Assembly (NCBI GenBank): GCA_027920525.1
Contig: CP115858.1
Location: 930,001-994,000, forward strand
Direction of reading: 5' to 3'
Length of the DNA: 64,000 bases
From: Chryseobacterium daecheongense
Lineage (GTDB): Bacteria; Bacteroidota; Bacteroidia; Flavobacteriales; Weeksellaceae
Shown here: positions 9,115 to 18,427 of the stretch, one piece after another
Layout of the letters: each line of letters starts with the position of its first letter
How positions within the stretch are numbered: the first letter of the stretch is position 1
Program-made: the position numbers and the translations under genes
Notes under the pieces: generated by a model
What the model saw: only the letters and a program-made list of their open reading frames with translations
Databases searched by the model: none
What the model was told of the DNA's origin: nothing

Positions 9115-11286
9115 TTATCTAGGTCCGGGAGGACAATGTTCTTTTAAATATTGGGTAAACAATGTAGCCAGGTGAAGCGAAGTTCCTTCTCCTTCACTGA
9201 TTGAGTGTGTCCTGTTAGGGTAGGACATCAGCTGGAACTGCCTGTTGTACTTGATCAGCTCATTCACATAGACCTCTGTATTCTGATAATGCACATTATC
9301 ATCTCCTGTTCCGTGAACCAGCAGAAGGTTCCCTTTCAGATTTTTAGCATAAGCAAGAGGAGATCCGTTTACAAAATCCTCTCTGTTTTCCTGTGGAAGT
9401 CCCATATATCTTTCCTGGTAGATATTATCATAGAACAATTGATTAGCCACCGGAGCAATCGCTATCCCTGTCTGATAAATGTCCGGATATTGTCCCAAAA
9501 GATTCAGTGTGGAAGAACCGCCACCGCTCCAGCCCCATACGGCAACTCTGGAAGTATCAATATAAGGCCATTTTGCAAATAAAGCTTTAGCTCCCATTGC
9601 CTGATCACGGATGTTCAGCTGTCCTATTTTACGGTAAACAGATTTTCTCCATTCACGACCTCTTGGAGCCGGAGTTCCACGATTTTCAAGTGAAACATAT
9701 AAATAGCCATCCTGTGCCATATCTCCAATATATAAGCCGTTCCAGCCCGTATAAAAGCTATCGGTTACGGTTTGGGCTCCAGGTTCTCCATATACTGTAA
9801 AGACGATCGGATATTTTTTATTCGGATCAAAGTTTTTAGGTTTTACCACCCATCCGTCCAGGGTAATTCCATCCTGTGTTGTAATCTGGAAAAATTCTGC
9901 CTTAGATCTCGAAGGGTCTGCTTTGGTGGAATTTTTTGCAGCTACCAGTTCTTTATGATCAGGAAGTGATATAATGGAGCCATTGGAACGGGCATTAACA
10001 CTGCTGTTACTAAATATCGCCAGTTTTCCATTGGATGAAATGCTGTATTTGTTAGTTCCAGGATAAGACTCAGGAGTAACCCTTTCGGATTTCCCACCGT
10101 TCATGCTCACTTTGTACAAATATTCCTGAGTGGCATTCTTTGGTGAAGCTAAAAAGTAAATCAGTTTGTTAGGAACATCAAAAAATTCCGGTTTTATCAC
10201 ATCAAAATCATCTTTCGTAATCAGTGTTTCTTTTCCGTTCAGGTCTATTTTATAAATGTGTCTCCATCCGTCTTTCTCAGATAACCATAAAAATTCTTTA
10301 CCATTGTTGATCCAGTCCCATCCGCTCGGATCATTGTCGTTCCAACGGGATTTGATATCGATCCACGCAGGATCCGTTTCGGTATAAATGGTTTTACTGT
10401 TTCCTGAATTGGCATCGGCCACAATTACCTTACTCTGGTTTTGTTTTCTGTTCAACTGCTGTAAAATAATAGATTTGGAATCCAACACCCATTCCATTCT
10501 CGGAATATAGTTCTGCATTTCATCCCCTGCAATATTTGCTTTTTTTGAGGACTTTGAAGCCAAATCATATAACCAGATGCTACAACCAGAAGGATTTTCT
10601 CCAACTTTAGGGTATTCTACCGGAATCGTAAAAGAATATAGGCTATCAGTATTATTGATCATCAGGAAGTTCTTGGTTCCACGTGCATCCAGTTTCCAAT
10701 AAGCAATTTTACTTCCATCCGGAGACCATCTGAATCCATCCTGAGTCCCGAATTCTTCTTCATAGGCCCAGTCAAAAGTTCCGTTGATGATCCTGTCTGT
10801 TCCGTCATTCGTAATTTTACTGTACTTGTTGTTGGAAAGATCTTCGATGTATATGTTATGCTTAGATACATAAGCTACCTTTTTCCCGTCCGGTGAGAAT
10901 TTGGCAAACATCAGGGATTCACCGGGTAATCCTTTTCCAAGCTGTGTCAGCTTTTTACTGGCTTTATCAAAAATCCAGTAATCACCACGGGTATTGTCCC
11001 GCCATACCTTCCGGGTATTGGCAAAAAGCAAAAGGCTTTTTTCATCCGGAGACACCTCGAAACTTTGTACATCCAGAGCTTCTGAACTTCCTGGTGGAAT
11101 TAATTCGCTCGAACTTAAAAATGTCTGGTTCTTTCCGGGATTTAATAAATTTACGGTTTCAATTCCGTTTTTGGTAAATGAATAATAAGCATTGCCATCA
11201 GGCGTCCATTGTGTTTTTTGCGCCGCAAGAGGCGACAGGCACACGAAACACAGTGCAATGTTAATCAGTTTTTTTATGCTTCTCAT
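9115..11286 (-). CDS. Dipeptidyl peptidase IV (S9 family)
   Basis: The 723-residue serine peptidase has a signal peptide (residues 1-22, ending SPLAAQ), an N-terminal beta-propeller, and a C-terminal alpha/beta-hydrolase domain. The catalytic triad is Ser587 in GWSGGG, Asp662 in GTGDDNVH and His694 in NRTHS. The WAYEEEFG motif supplies the double glutamate that binds the substrate N-terminus and marks true DPP IV enzymes. It releases Xaa-Pro dipeptides from peptide N-termini, most likely in the periplasm. It is 11 bp downstream of an aminopeptidase P gene, so the two form an operon for digesting proline-containing peptides. Confidence 0.93.
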   Translation of the reverse strand: MRSIKKLINIALCFVCLSPLAAQKTQWTPDGNAYYSFTKNGIETVNLLNPGKNQTFLSSSELIPPGSSEALDVQSFEVSPDEKSLLLFANTRKVWRDNTRGDYWIFDKASKKLTQLGKGLPGESLMFAKFSPDGKKVAYVSKHNIYIEDLSNNKYSKITNDGTDRIINGTFDWAYEEEFGTQDGFRWSPDGSKIAYWKLDARGTKNFLMINNTDSLYSFTIPVEYPKVGENPSGCSIWLYDLASKSSKKANIAGDEMQNYIPRMEWVLDSKSIILQQLNRKQNQSKVIVADANSGNSKTIYTETDPAWIDIKSRWNDNDPSGWDWINNGKEFLWLSEKDGWRHIYKIDLNGKETLITKDDFDVIKPEFFDVPNKLIYFLASPKNATQEYLYKVSMNGGKSERVTPESYPGTNKYSISSNGKLAIFSNSSVNARSNGSIISLPDHKELVAAKNSTKADPSRSKAEFFQITTQDGITLDGWVVKPKNFDPNKKYPIVFTVYGEPGAQTVTDSFYTGWNGLYIGDMAQDGYLYVSLENRGTPAPRGREWRKSVYRKIGQLNIRDQAMGAKALFAKWPYIDTSRVAVWGWSGGGSSTLNLLGQYPDIYQTGIAIAPVANQLFYDNIYQERYMGLPQENREDFVNGSPLAYAKNLKGNLLLVHGTGDDNVHYQNTEVYVNELIKYNRQFQLMSYPNRTHSISEGEGTSLHLATLFTQYLKEHCPPGPR

Positions 11287-11297
11287 ATAATAATTAA

Positions 11298-12701
11298 TTA
11301 AGATATATGTTCTTTTCTGTAATTCTCAATTTCTTCCACAGTTTTAATCAATCCGTTCCCCAGAAGTTTGTATCCCTCATTCGTAATCACGAAATCATCT
11401 TCGATACGTACGCCTCCAAAATTCCGGTATTCATTAACTTTATCGTAATTAATAAATTCTGCATTTTTATTTTCAGCCTGCCATATATCGATCAATTCAG
11501 GAATCATATAAATACCCGGTTCAACCGTTACCACGAATCCGGTTTCTAAAGATTTACCTAAGCGTAAAGATTTTAGTCCAAATGTTTTTGTATCCTTTGG
11601 TTCATCTTCGGTATATCCTACATATTGTTCCCCAAGGTCTTCCATATCATGAACATCAAGCCCCATCATATGTCCTAATCCACACTGAAAAAATAGGGTA
11701 TGGGCATGATTTTTTACTGCTTCTTCCGGATTTCCCTTCATTAATCCTAAATCGACAAGTCCGTCTACCAGATGCCGGGACGCTTGTAAATGAATATCCC
11801 TGAATTTTACACCTGGTTTTAAAAGACGCTGGGCATTTTCAAAAGCATTCAGAACCACCTCATAGATTTCCTTTTGCTGGGTACTGAAAGTTGTACTCAC
11901 AGGAAATGTTCTGGTGAGATCCCCGGCATATCCCATTGCTGTTTCAGCGCCCGAGTCATTCAGGAAAAGATCTCCTTCTTTCAAAGTATTAAGGCGGTAG
12001 TGATTGTGCAGGATGCCTCCGTTTATCGTGACAATTGGCGGATAGGACATCTGGCATTCTTTATCTCCTGCCAGGTGCTGAATTGCATTGGCAATTTCAT
12101 ATTCTTTAACTCCGGGTCTTGCCATGCGCATTGCCAGCAGATGCATATCATTGGATACATTTACAGCCTGTTCTATCTGAACGATCTCTTGAGGTTCCTT
12201 TACCGAACGTTGTTTTACAATCGCTTTGATCATCTCTACAGAGGGCTGTAATTCTGCTACTTTAATTCCCAAAAGATCACTTAGCAAAATTTTATTGAAA
12301 GATTGATATGGTGGAAGATAATGCACCTTCCGGTTAGCTGTTTTTGCCTTCAGAATGTATTGGGAAAGTTCCTTGTAGGGTAAAGTTTCTGATACTCCTG
12401 ATTTCTGGCTTTTCTCTTTCAGTGTTTCCTGTCTTCCCATCCATACGATATCATCGATGCTCAGCTCGTCGCCGAAAATAATCGTTTTATTTTCATCGAT
12501 GTCAATGATAGCGGCAATACGAGGTTCCTGAATTCCAAAATAATACAGAAAAGTACTATCCTGGCGGAAATAATAGGGATTATGTTCAAAATTAACAGGG
12601 TTCTCTATATTCCCTAAAAATAAAAGAATCCCGTTCTTTATACTGCCTTGTAATGCAGTTCGTCTATCCTGATAAGTCTGTGCTGAAAACATATAATGCA
12701 T
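11298..12701 (-). CDS. pepP: Xaa-Pro aminopeptidase (aminopeptidase P, M24)
   Basis: The 467-residue cytosolic enzyme has an N-terminal AMP_N domain and a C-terminal pita-bread metallopeptidase domain. Metal ligands are visible as two aspartates in NDSGAETAMGYAGDLTRTFP, a histidine in GLGHMMGLDVHD, a glutamate in VEPGIYM and a glutamate in GVRIEDDF. It removes the N-terminal residue before proline. It is the first gene of a two-gene operon with DPP IV. The chosen start gives MHYMFSAQTYQDRR; the internal Met4 is equally possible. Confidence 0.92.
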   Translation of the reverse strand: MHYMFSAQTYQDRRTALQGSIKNGILLFLGNIENPVNFEHNPYYFRQDSTFLYYFGIQEPRIAAIIDIDENKTIIFGDELSIDDIVWMGRQETLKEKSQKSGVSETLPYKELSQYILKAKTANRKVHYLPPYQSFNKILLSDLLGIKVAELQPSVEMIKAIVKQRSVKEPQEIVQIEQAVNVSNDMHLLAMRMARPGVKEYEIANAIQHLAGDKECQMSYPPIVTINGGILHNHYRLNTLKEGDLFLNDSGAETAMGYAGDLTRTFPVSTTFSTQQKEIYEVVLNAFENAQRLLKPGVKFRDIHLQASRHLVDGLVDLGLMKGNPEEAVKNHAHTLFFQCGLGHMMGLDVHDMEDLGEQYVGYTEDEPKDTKTFGLKSLRLGKSLETGFVVTVEPGIYMIPELIDIWQAENKNAEFINYDKVNEYRNFGGVRIEDDFVITNEGYKLLGNGLIKTVEEIENYRKEHIS

Positions 12702-12913
12702 ATAATTTTGATAAGGTTTAAAGTTACAATTTTGTTATATTTCTAAAGACCTTGTCCCTGAAAAAATAAACAACAGGTAAAAATTGGCTTTTAAAAGGAT
12801 AACAAGCCTATAATAGGGCTTAACAAGCAGCAATGATATTAAACATTTTCTGATTAATGTCATTATCCATTTTACAGTTATTTATGTAATTTTATAATCA
12901 TTAAAATATTCTT

Positions 12914-13408
12914 ATGCATTATCAAGACGATACCATCATCATACGTGAGTTTACCCCTCAGGAATTACCTCTTTTTCTTTCTCTTTTCGAAAATAAAAAC
13001 GTTACCAGCTTTCTGCCCCATAAAACCCATCAGGAATATATAGAAATGTTCGAAAAAGCTTTATCAGATTATAAAGAAGGTTCACTCAGCAGATGGGGAA
13101 TTTTTAATGCTGAAAATAATGACTTTATAGGAATGGGGGTTGCCAGAATCTTTGCAGATCATCCGGAACAAACCGAAATCGGATACGTACTTGGTGAAAA
13201 TTATTGGGGAAAAGGGGTAGCAACTCTTGTATGCAAAGCCCTTGTCGGGTATTGTCTTTCACTAAGAGAAACAAAAGATATCGTTGCCGTAACTGATCTG
13301 GATAATATCGCATCACAAAAAGTTCTTGTTAAAAATGGCTTTAACAGGATGGAAAACCTGGCAAGGGAAAATGAGGAATTGGCCTATTTTATATTTCAGA
13401 AAAATTAA
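12914..13408 (+). CDS. GNAT acetyltransferase (RimJ/RimL-like)
   Basis: The 164-residue protein has the acetyl-CoA-binding GNAT core: EIGYVLGENYWGKGVATLVCKALVGY (about residues 91-116) with the Gly-rich WGKGVA loop, followed by VTDLDNIASQKVLVKNGFNRM. This layout is the RimJ/RimL type that acetylates N-termini or small amines; the substrate is unknown. It is convergent with the haem lipoprotein gene, with 14 bp between the stops. Confidence 0.85.
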   Translation: MHYQDDTIIIREFTPQELPLFLSLFENKNVTSFLPHKTHQEYIEMFEKALSDYKEGSLSRWGIFNAENNDFIGMGVARIFADHPEQTEIGYVLGENYWGKGVATLVCKALVGYCLSLRETKDIVAVTDLDNIASQKVLVKNGFNRMENLARENEELAYFIFQKN

Positions 13409-13422
13409 ATAAGTATGTTTGT

Positions 13423-14778
13423 TTAATTCTGCCCGGTTTGCGGAAAAAACATCTCACTTCTCCCACTCAGAGATTTCTTATTTGCATAGTAATTTCTAAT
13501 CCCCGTTGAAATCTGCAAGGAATAATCGGTGGTTACATAATTTTCTCCTTTGTAGCTGATCCCATTTGCACCCGGCGCAATATCTTTAAAAAATTGTCTG
13601 AATGATTCCGGGGAATAATTCTGCCGTGTTGTAGAACTTTTAAAATCACCAAGAGGCAAAGTAGCGCCTCTATCATTCACTGCTGCATTCCCGTGACAAG
13701 AGATACAGGATGAGACAGGATTATCAATCGGACCATTAAGCCTTCCACCCAATCCATGATATTTGAGAAAAGCAGCATAATAATTTTCTTTCGACCCGAT
13801 CAATGCAGGATTAATAAATGATTCCGTTAATTCCCGGTTGATAAATGCACCATCCCGGTTAAGATCCTTCACCACACCCGAATCATTCCCCCAACTTAAT
13901 CCTACCGGAACCATTCTCTCCCAGACTGTTTTTCCTTTCGCTGATCCGTCATACATAAATGTGCCGTATACCCAACCCGTTTTTAATGCTCTATGATCTT
14001 TTACAGCAATATCGATCTGCAGTAACCGAACAGTACGATCAATCCTTTTTTTGTTGGTACACTCGGCATTGGGATTGCACAAATAAATATTTGCTTTCCA
14101 TTCAAGCGTATTGTTCAGGAAGGGAAGCTTTTTGGTATCGGCATCTGTAAACAACAACTTAAAACTTACCGTTCCTTCGGGGAAATGGGATTTCCCGGGA
14201 TCAGGACTTTGTTTTGCTCCCGGCCAGACTTGCCCTAACGTATATCCTCCTGGAGAATTATACATACCGACTGCCCAGTTTTCCAGCTCAACATCCTGAA
14301 GATCGTGCAGTTTATATTTTGGGGTTGCAAATTCTCTTGTCATGCCATGGATATATTCCCGACCATTTCCTATATAGTCAGTACCTGCATATTTTTCATC
14401 ATCGTGAAGCCAGGGTGCATGGTACCATTTTCTGATCCGGTTTTCCTGACCTCTGAAATCCACGTCTGTATTACCTTCCAGACAATAGTATAAAACCGTA
14501 TGCATGTAAAGCTGAGGATTTTTGGTGAAATCAATACTTTGCCAGGGATAATTTTCTAAAACCAATTCTTTAGGATAGTCCTGACTCAGCTCAAAAGGTT
14601 TCAATCCCACAGGAGGCACATAATTAGCATTATAGCTTGGATATAAAGATGCAGTATATATGATCTTTTTTGTTATCGTTCCTTTCTTGGAAGACACTCT
14701 ATTTTGAAGGGATTGCTGGCAGCCAACCAGAAAAATAAGTACCATTAAAATACTTAAGAACCCTAATCTTTGTCTCAT
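13423..14778 (-). CDS. Lipoprotein with a single c-type haem motif
   Basis: The 451-residue protein has a lipoprotein signal (LSILMVLIFLVGCQQ, lipobox cysteine at residue 20) and one haem-attachment motif CISCH at residues 358-362 near the C-terminus. The region between is rich in aromatic residues and does not match a catalytic family I can name. The protein is probably membrane-anchored, facing the periplasm or surface, and could act in electron transfer. It stands alone. The single late CxxCH in an otherwise unrecognised 450-residue protein is unusual. Confidence 0.7.
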   Translation of the reverse strand: MRQRLGFLSILMVLIFLVGCQQSLQNRVSSKKGTITKKIIYTASLYPSYNANYVPPVGLKPFELSQDYPKELVLENYPWQSIDFTKNPQLYMHTVLYYCLEGNTDVDFRGQENRIRKWYHAPWLHDDEKYAGTDYIGNGREYIHGMTREFATPKYKLHDLQDVELENWAVGMYNSPGGYTLGQVWPGAKQSPDPGKSHFPEGTVSFKLLFTDADTKKLPFLNNTLEWKANIYLCNPNAECTNKKRIDRTVRLLQIDIAVKDHRALKTGWVYGTFMYDGSAKGKTVWERMVPVGLSWGNDSGVVKDLNRDGAFINRELTESFINPALIGSKENYYAAFLKYHGLGGRLNGPIDNPVSSCISCHGNAAVNDRGATLPLGDFKSSTTRQNYSPESFRQFFKDIAPGANGISYKGENYVTTDYSLQISTGIRNYYANKKSLSGRSEMFFPQTGQN

Positions 14779-15008
14779 ATCAATAGTTTGATCATAAAGA
14801 TAACAGGTTAATCTTAAAGCGAGTAGGGGTCTTTTAAAACTTAATATGTACTATGAAAAAAGTTCTCTATGCAGCTTTTCAAGATCTCTTCAGAATAAAT
14901 AATTACTGTCCTGACGGGTGGCCAATCGACAATTTTACAAAATGGCTATATATTCCCACCTGAAAAACATTTCATTAATAAAAGAAAATGTTATAACTTG
15001 CAGTCATT

Positions 15009-15425
15009 ATGATGTCCAAACGTTGCAAATATGCTTTAAAAGCAATGGTCAGGTTAGCAAGAAATTACAATCAGGGCTTTCTGCCTACGTCTGTTATAGC
15101 ACAAGATGAGCATATTCCCAGAAAATTTTTAGAACAAATTCTTTTAGAGCTGAAGAGGGTAAAACTGGTGAACAGCAAACAGGGAAAAACAGGAGGATAT
15201 TATTTACTGAAATCTCCTGACGAAGTCTCTCTGGCTGATATTTACAGGATTTTCGACGGTCCTATTGCATTGGCGCCATGTGTTTCCTTAAACTTTTATG
15301 AACCCTGTGATGATTGTGTGGATGAAGAAACCTGTTATCTAAGAAATGAATTTATTATCGTAAGGGAAAAAACAAGAAAAAGCATGATGGAGGCCACTCT
15401 GACTACGTTTATGAAAAAAAGTTAG
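15009..15425 (+). CDS. Rrf2-family transcriptional regulator
   Basis: The 138-residue winged-helix protein starts MMSKRCKYALKAMVRLAR, the usual Rrf2 first helix, with a recognition region IPRKFLEQILLELKRVKLVNSKQGKTGGYYL. The C-terminal half has a cysteine cluster (Cys at about 96, 105, 108 and 114 in PCVSLNFYEPCDDCVDEETC) that could hold an iron-sulfur cluster or sense sulfur status. Its position 79 bp upstream of the cys operon suggests it is the local sulfur regulator, comparable to CymR in Firmicutes; this is inference. Met1 or Met2 may be the start. Confidence 0.88.
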   Translation: MMSKRCKYALKAMVRLARNYNQGFLPTSVIAQDEHIPRKFLEQILLELKRVKLVNSKQGKTGGYYLLKSPDEVSLADIYRIFDGPIALAPCVSLNFYEPCDDCVDEETCYLRNEFIIVREKTRKSMMEATLTTFMKKS

Positions 15426-15452
15426 TTTTTTTTAATTTTAAATACTACTAAT

Positions 15453-15483
15453 TTGGTAGGATTAATAGGATTATATATATTTG
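15453..15483 (+). promoter_or_regulatory. Promoter of the cys operon with a tandem motif
   Basis: A -33 TTG (15453-15455) and a -7 TATATTTG (15476-15483) are 20 bp apart, matching the Bacteroidota consensus. Between them lies TAGGATTA twice (15457-15464 and 15466-15473). A repressor bound there would block sigma, so this is a good candidate operator for the Rrf2 protein. The ATG of cysH is 21 bp downstream of the -7 element. Confidence 0.72.
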
Positions 15484-15504
15484 CAGGAATAATTTCAATC
15501 TCAA

Positions 15505-16218
15505 ATGGAAAATAATCTGAAAAAAGAATTCGAAAAACTGCTTGAAGAAGTCTCTGACCATGCTGTTAATACTGAGTTTCTACAATTACTTGCAGAAAGG
15601 TTTCCGGGTGAGGTTATTTTTTCAACAAGCTTCAGCTACGAAGATCAAATAATCACTCACCTGATAAAAAATCTTGATATTGATATTTTCACGTTGGATA
15701 CCGGGAGGCTTTTTGAACAAACCTATGAAACCTGGACAGCCAGCAGGGCTTTCTTTAAAAGGAACATCAAAGCCTATTATCCCGATACGGAAGAAATAAG
15801 AGAGTTTGTTTCACAAAACGGACCGGACTCATTTTATCAATCGGTAGAGCAGAGGAAGGCATGCTGTACAATCCGTAAAGTACACCCTTTGAAAAAGGCA
15901 TTGCAGGGTTATAAAGTATGGATCACAGGATTGAGATCCGAACATTCTGCCAACAGACAAAATATGCCGCAATTGGAATGGGACGAAGATAACAGGATCA
16001 TCAAATTCCATCCATTGCTTCACTGGACTTCAGACCAGGTCCTGGAGTATGTTCAGACGAACCACTTACCCTATAATCATCTGCATAAAAAAGGATTCGT
16101 CAGCATTGGCTGTGAGCCCTGTACAAGAGCTGTAAAAGAAGGTGAAGATTTCAGGGCAGGCCGCTGGTGGTGGGAAGATGCCAGTAAAAAAGAATGCGGT
16201 TTACATATCCATAAATAA
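15505..16218 (+). CDS. cysH: Assimilatory APS reductase (4Fe-4S type)
   Basis: The 237-residue enzyme reduces adenylylsulfate to sulfite. The cluster-binding pattern is complete: Cys120-Cys121 in KACCTIRK and Cys203/Cys206 in GCEPC. The catalytic cysteine is Cys231 in ECGLH. The CC...CxxC pattern marks the iron-sulfur APS reductases; PAPS-specific enzymes lack it. This agrees with the absence of an APS kinase in the operon. FSTSFSYEDQ near residue 39 is the nucleotide-binding loop. It is the first enzyme gene after the operon promoter and is followed at 11 bp by cysD. Confidence 0.92.
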   Translation: MENNLKKEFEKLLEEVSDHAVNTEFLQLLAERFPGEVIFSTSFSYEDQIITHLIKNLDIDIFTLDTGRLFEQTYETWTASRAFFKRNIKAYYPDTEEIREFVSQNGPDSFYQSVEQRKACCTIRKVHPLKKALQGYKVWITGLRSEHSANRQNMPQLEWDEDNRIIKFHPLLHWTSDQVLEYVQTNHLPYNHLHKKGFVSIGCEPCTRAVKEGEDFRAGRWWWEDASKKECGLHIHK

Positions 16219-16229
16219 AGAAAAAAAAT

Positions 16230-17138
16230 ATGTCAAAATATCATTTAAATTATCTCGACCAGTTAGAATCTGAGTCTATTTATATCTTAAGGGAGGTCGC
16301 GGGACAGTTTGAGCGGCCCGCATTGTTGTTCAGTGGAGGAAAAGACAGTATTGTTCTGGCTCATCTTGCTTCAAAAGCATTCCGTCATGGGAAGATCCCT
16401 TTTACATTTGTTCATGTGGATACCGGACATAACTTTCCGGAGGTCCTTAATTTCAGGGATCAGCTGGTGAAAGAGCTGGAAGTGGATCTTGTCGTAAGAA
16501 AAGTAGAAGATACGATAAAAGCTAAAAGCCTCACAGAACCTAAAGGTAAATTTCCAAGCAGGAACTGGCTGCAAACCTATACTTTACTGGATACCATTGA
16601 AGAATTTGAATTTGATGCCTGCATAGGAGGTGCCCGCAGAGATGAAGAAAAGGCAAGGGCTAAGGAAAGAATTTTTTCTGTGCGTGATGAATTCGGACAA
16701 TGGGATCCCAAACTCCAGCGCCCCGAACTATGGAATATCTTCAATGGAAAAATTCATAAGGGAGAAAATGTAAGAATTTTTCCGATCAGCAACTGGACCG
16801 AACTTGATGTCTGGAATTATATCCGAAGAGAAAAAATTGAATTGCCATCAATTTACTTTTCGCATGACAGGGAGGTGGTAGATTTTAACGGACAATGGAT
16901 TGCCAATTCGGAACATGCTTCCTTAGAAAGCCACGATTTTATTACTACAAAAAAAATACGGTATCGCACGGTAGGCGATATGACCTGTACCGCAGCAGTT
17001 GAATCTCATGCTGTAACCATAGATGCAGTGATCGAAGAAATTGTTGCAACCCGCATTTCCGAACGTGGAGAAACAAGGATCGACGACCGTGTAACAGAAG
17101 CCGCTATGGAAGATAGAAAAAAAGGAGGCTACTTTTAA
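16230..17138 (+). CDS. cysD: Sulfate adenylyltransferase subunit 2
   Basis: The 302-residue protein has full family length. The PP-loop SGGKDS near residue 35 binds ATP; FVHVDTGHNFPEV, GGARRDEEKARAKERIFS and FPISNWTELDVW are the standard CysD blocks, and the C-terminal EDRKKGGYF is typical. With CysN it makes APS from sulfate and ATP. Spacing to cysH is 11 bp and to cysN 47 bp. Confidence 0.96.
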   Translation: MSKYHLNYLDQLESESIYILREVAGQFERPALLFSGGKDSIVLAHLASKAFRHGKIPFTFVHVDTGHNFPEVLNFRDQLVKELEVDLVVRKVEDTIKAKSLTEPKGKFPSRNWLQTYTLLDTIEEFEFDACIGGARRDEEKARAKERIFSVRDEFGQWDPKLQRPELWNIFNGKIHKGENVRIFPISNWTELDVWNYIRREKIELPSIYFSHDREVVDFNGQWIANSEHASLESHDFITTKKIRYRTVGDMTCTAAVESHAVTIDAVIEEIVATRISERGETRIDDRVTEAAMEDRKKGGYF

Positions 17139-17185
17139 TCGTCTATCATCTATCATTTATCACTAATCATTTATAACTAACAGAT

Positions 17186-18424
17186 ATGGATATTTTAAGA
17201 TTTATAACAGCAGGAAGTGTTGATGACGGTAAAAGTACCCTTATCGGAAGACTGTTGTACGATAGCAAAAGTATTTTACAGGATCAGTTGGAAGTCCTTG
17301 AAAAACATTCTAAAAATAAAAATGAAGATGGAGTGGACCTGGCGCTTTTAACGGATGGTTTACGTTCTGAAAGAGAGCAGGGAATTACCATTGACGTCGC
17401 TTACAGGTACTTTTCAACAGCTAAAAGAAAATTTATTATAGCCGACGCTCCCGGCCATGTGCAATATACCAGGAATATGATCACAGGAGCTTCCAATTCG
17501 GATCTGATGGTCATCCTTATTGATGCACGTAAAGGAGTCATTGAACAAACAAGAAGACATTCTATCATCGCTTCATTACTCAAGCTGAAAAAAGTAGTTG
17601 TAGCCATTAACAAAATGGATATGGTCGATTATTCGGAAGAAGTTTTTGAAAGCATTAAATCCGATTATTCCAAGATTGCCGATAATCTGGACTTACATGA
17701 TGTAAGCTATTTTCCCATTTCAGCACTGAAAGGAGATAATATTGTAAGCTTATCTTCTAAAACAGAATGGTATAAGGGAAACGCTCTTCTGGAATACCTG
17801 GAACAGGTAACCCTTGATGAAGAATTGAATAGTGGAAGCCGTTTCCAGGTGCAGTATGTAATTCGTCCACAGACAGAGGAATTACATGATTACAGGGGAT
17901 ATGCCGGACAGATATTAAGTGGGAAATTTCAAAAAGGGGACAAAATCCAGATATTTCCGGCTGCTTCATCAAGTGAAATCACAGCAATTGAAATTAATGG
18001 AAAAGAAGTTGAAGAAGCCTTTGAAGGACAACCTGCCGTCATTCACATTGCTGATGATCTGGATATTGGGAGAGGTGATCTTTTTGCGACCGAAGAACAG
18101 CTTCCCATTATAGAAAAAGATCTGGAAGTACTCTTATGCTGGCTCGACCAGAAATCATTACAGCCCGGTAATAAATACCTGTTACAACAGAATAGCAGAC
18201 TTGTAAAAACAATAGTAAAAGCAGTAGACTATAAGATCAATGTCAATACGCTTGTACAGGAACAGGCTGATGGGGAGATAAAGCTGAATGAGATCGTTAA
18301 GGTTACCCTGAGAACAGCACAACCTCTTCCTTACGATAGTTTTATTAATAACAAAAGAACCGGATCTGCAATTTTGGTGGATGAAACATCTAATTCTACG
18401 GTGGCAGCATGCATAATTCAATAA
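17186..18424 (+). CDS. cysN: Sulfate adenylyltransferase subunit 1 (GTPase)
   Basis: The 412-residue EF-Tu-like GTPase has a P-loop at GSVDDGKST (residues 10-18), DAPGH (G3) near 90 and NKMD (G4) near 145, then two beta-barrel domains. GTP hydrolysis drives APS formation by CysD. It stops at the normal end of CysN and carries no APS kinase (CysC) domain, unlike CysNC fusions. The stop is 3 bp before the next ATG, showing tight coupling. The 47-bp gap before it is a short low-complexity ATCATCTATCATTTATC stretch. Confidence 0.95.
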   Translation: MDILRFITAGSVDDGKSTLIGRLLYDSKSILQDQLEVLEKHSKNKNEDGVDLALLTDGLRSEREQGITIDVAYRYFSTAKRKFIIADAPGHVQYTRNMITGASNSDLMVILIDARKGVIEQTRRHSIIASLLKLKKVVVAINKMDMVDYSEEVFESIKSDYSKIADNLDLHDVSYFPISALKGDNIVSLSSKTEWYKGNALLEYLEQVTLDEELNSGSRFQVQYVIRPQTEELHDYRGYAGQILSGKFQKGDKIQIFPAASSSEITAIEINGKEVEEAFEGQPAVIHIADDLDIGRGDLFATEEQLPIIEKDLEVLLCWLDQKSLQPGNKYLLQQNSRLVKTIVKAVDYKINVNTLVQEQADGEIKLNEIVKVTLRTAQPLPYDSFINNKRTGSAILVDETSNSTVAACIIQ

Positions 18425-18427
18425 AAA

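Noticed and set aside
17139..17185. Low-complexity ATCATCTATCATTTATC run between cysD and cysN
   Set aside because: It is only about 45 bp with no symmetric structure or reading frame; it looks like simple-sequence DNA, not a regulatory element.
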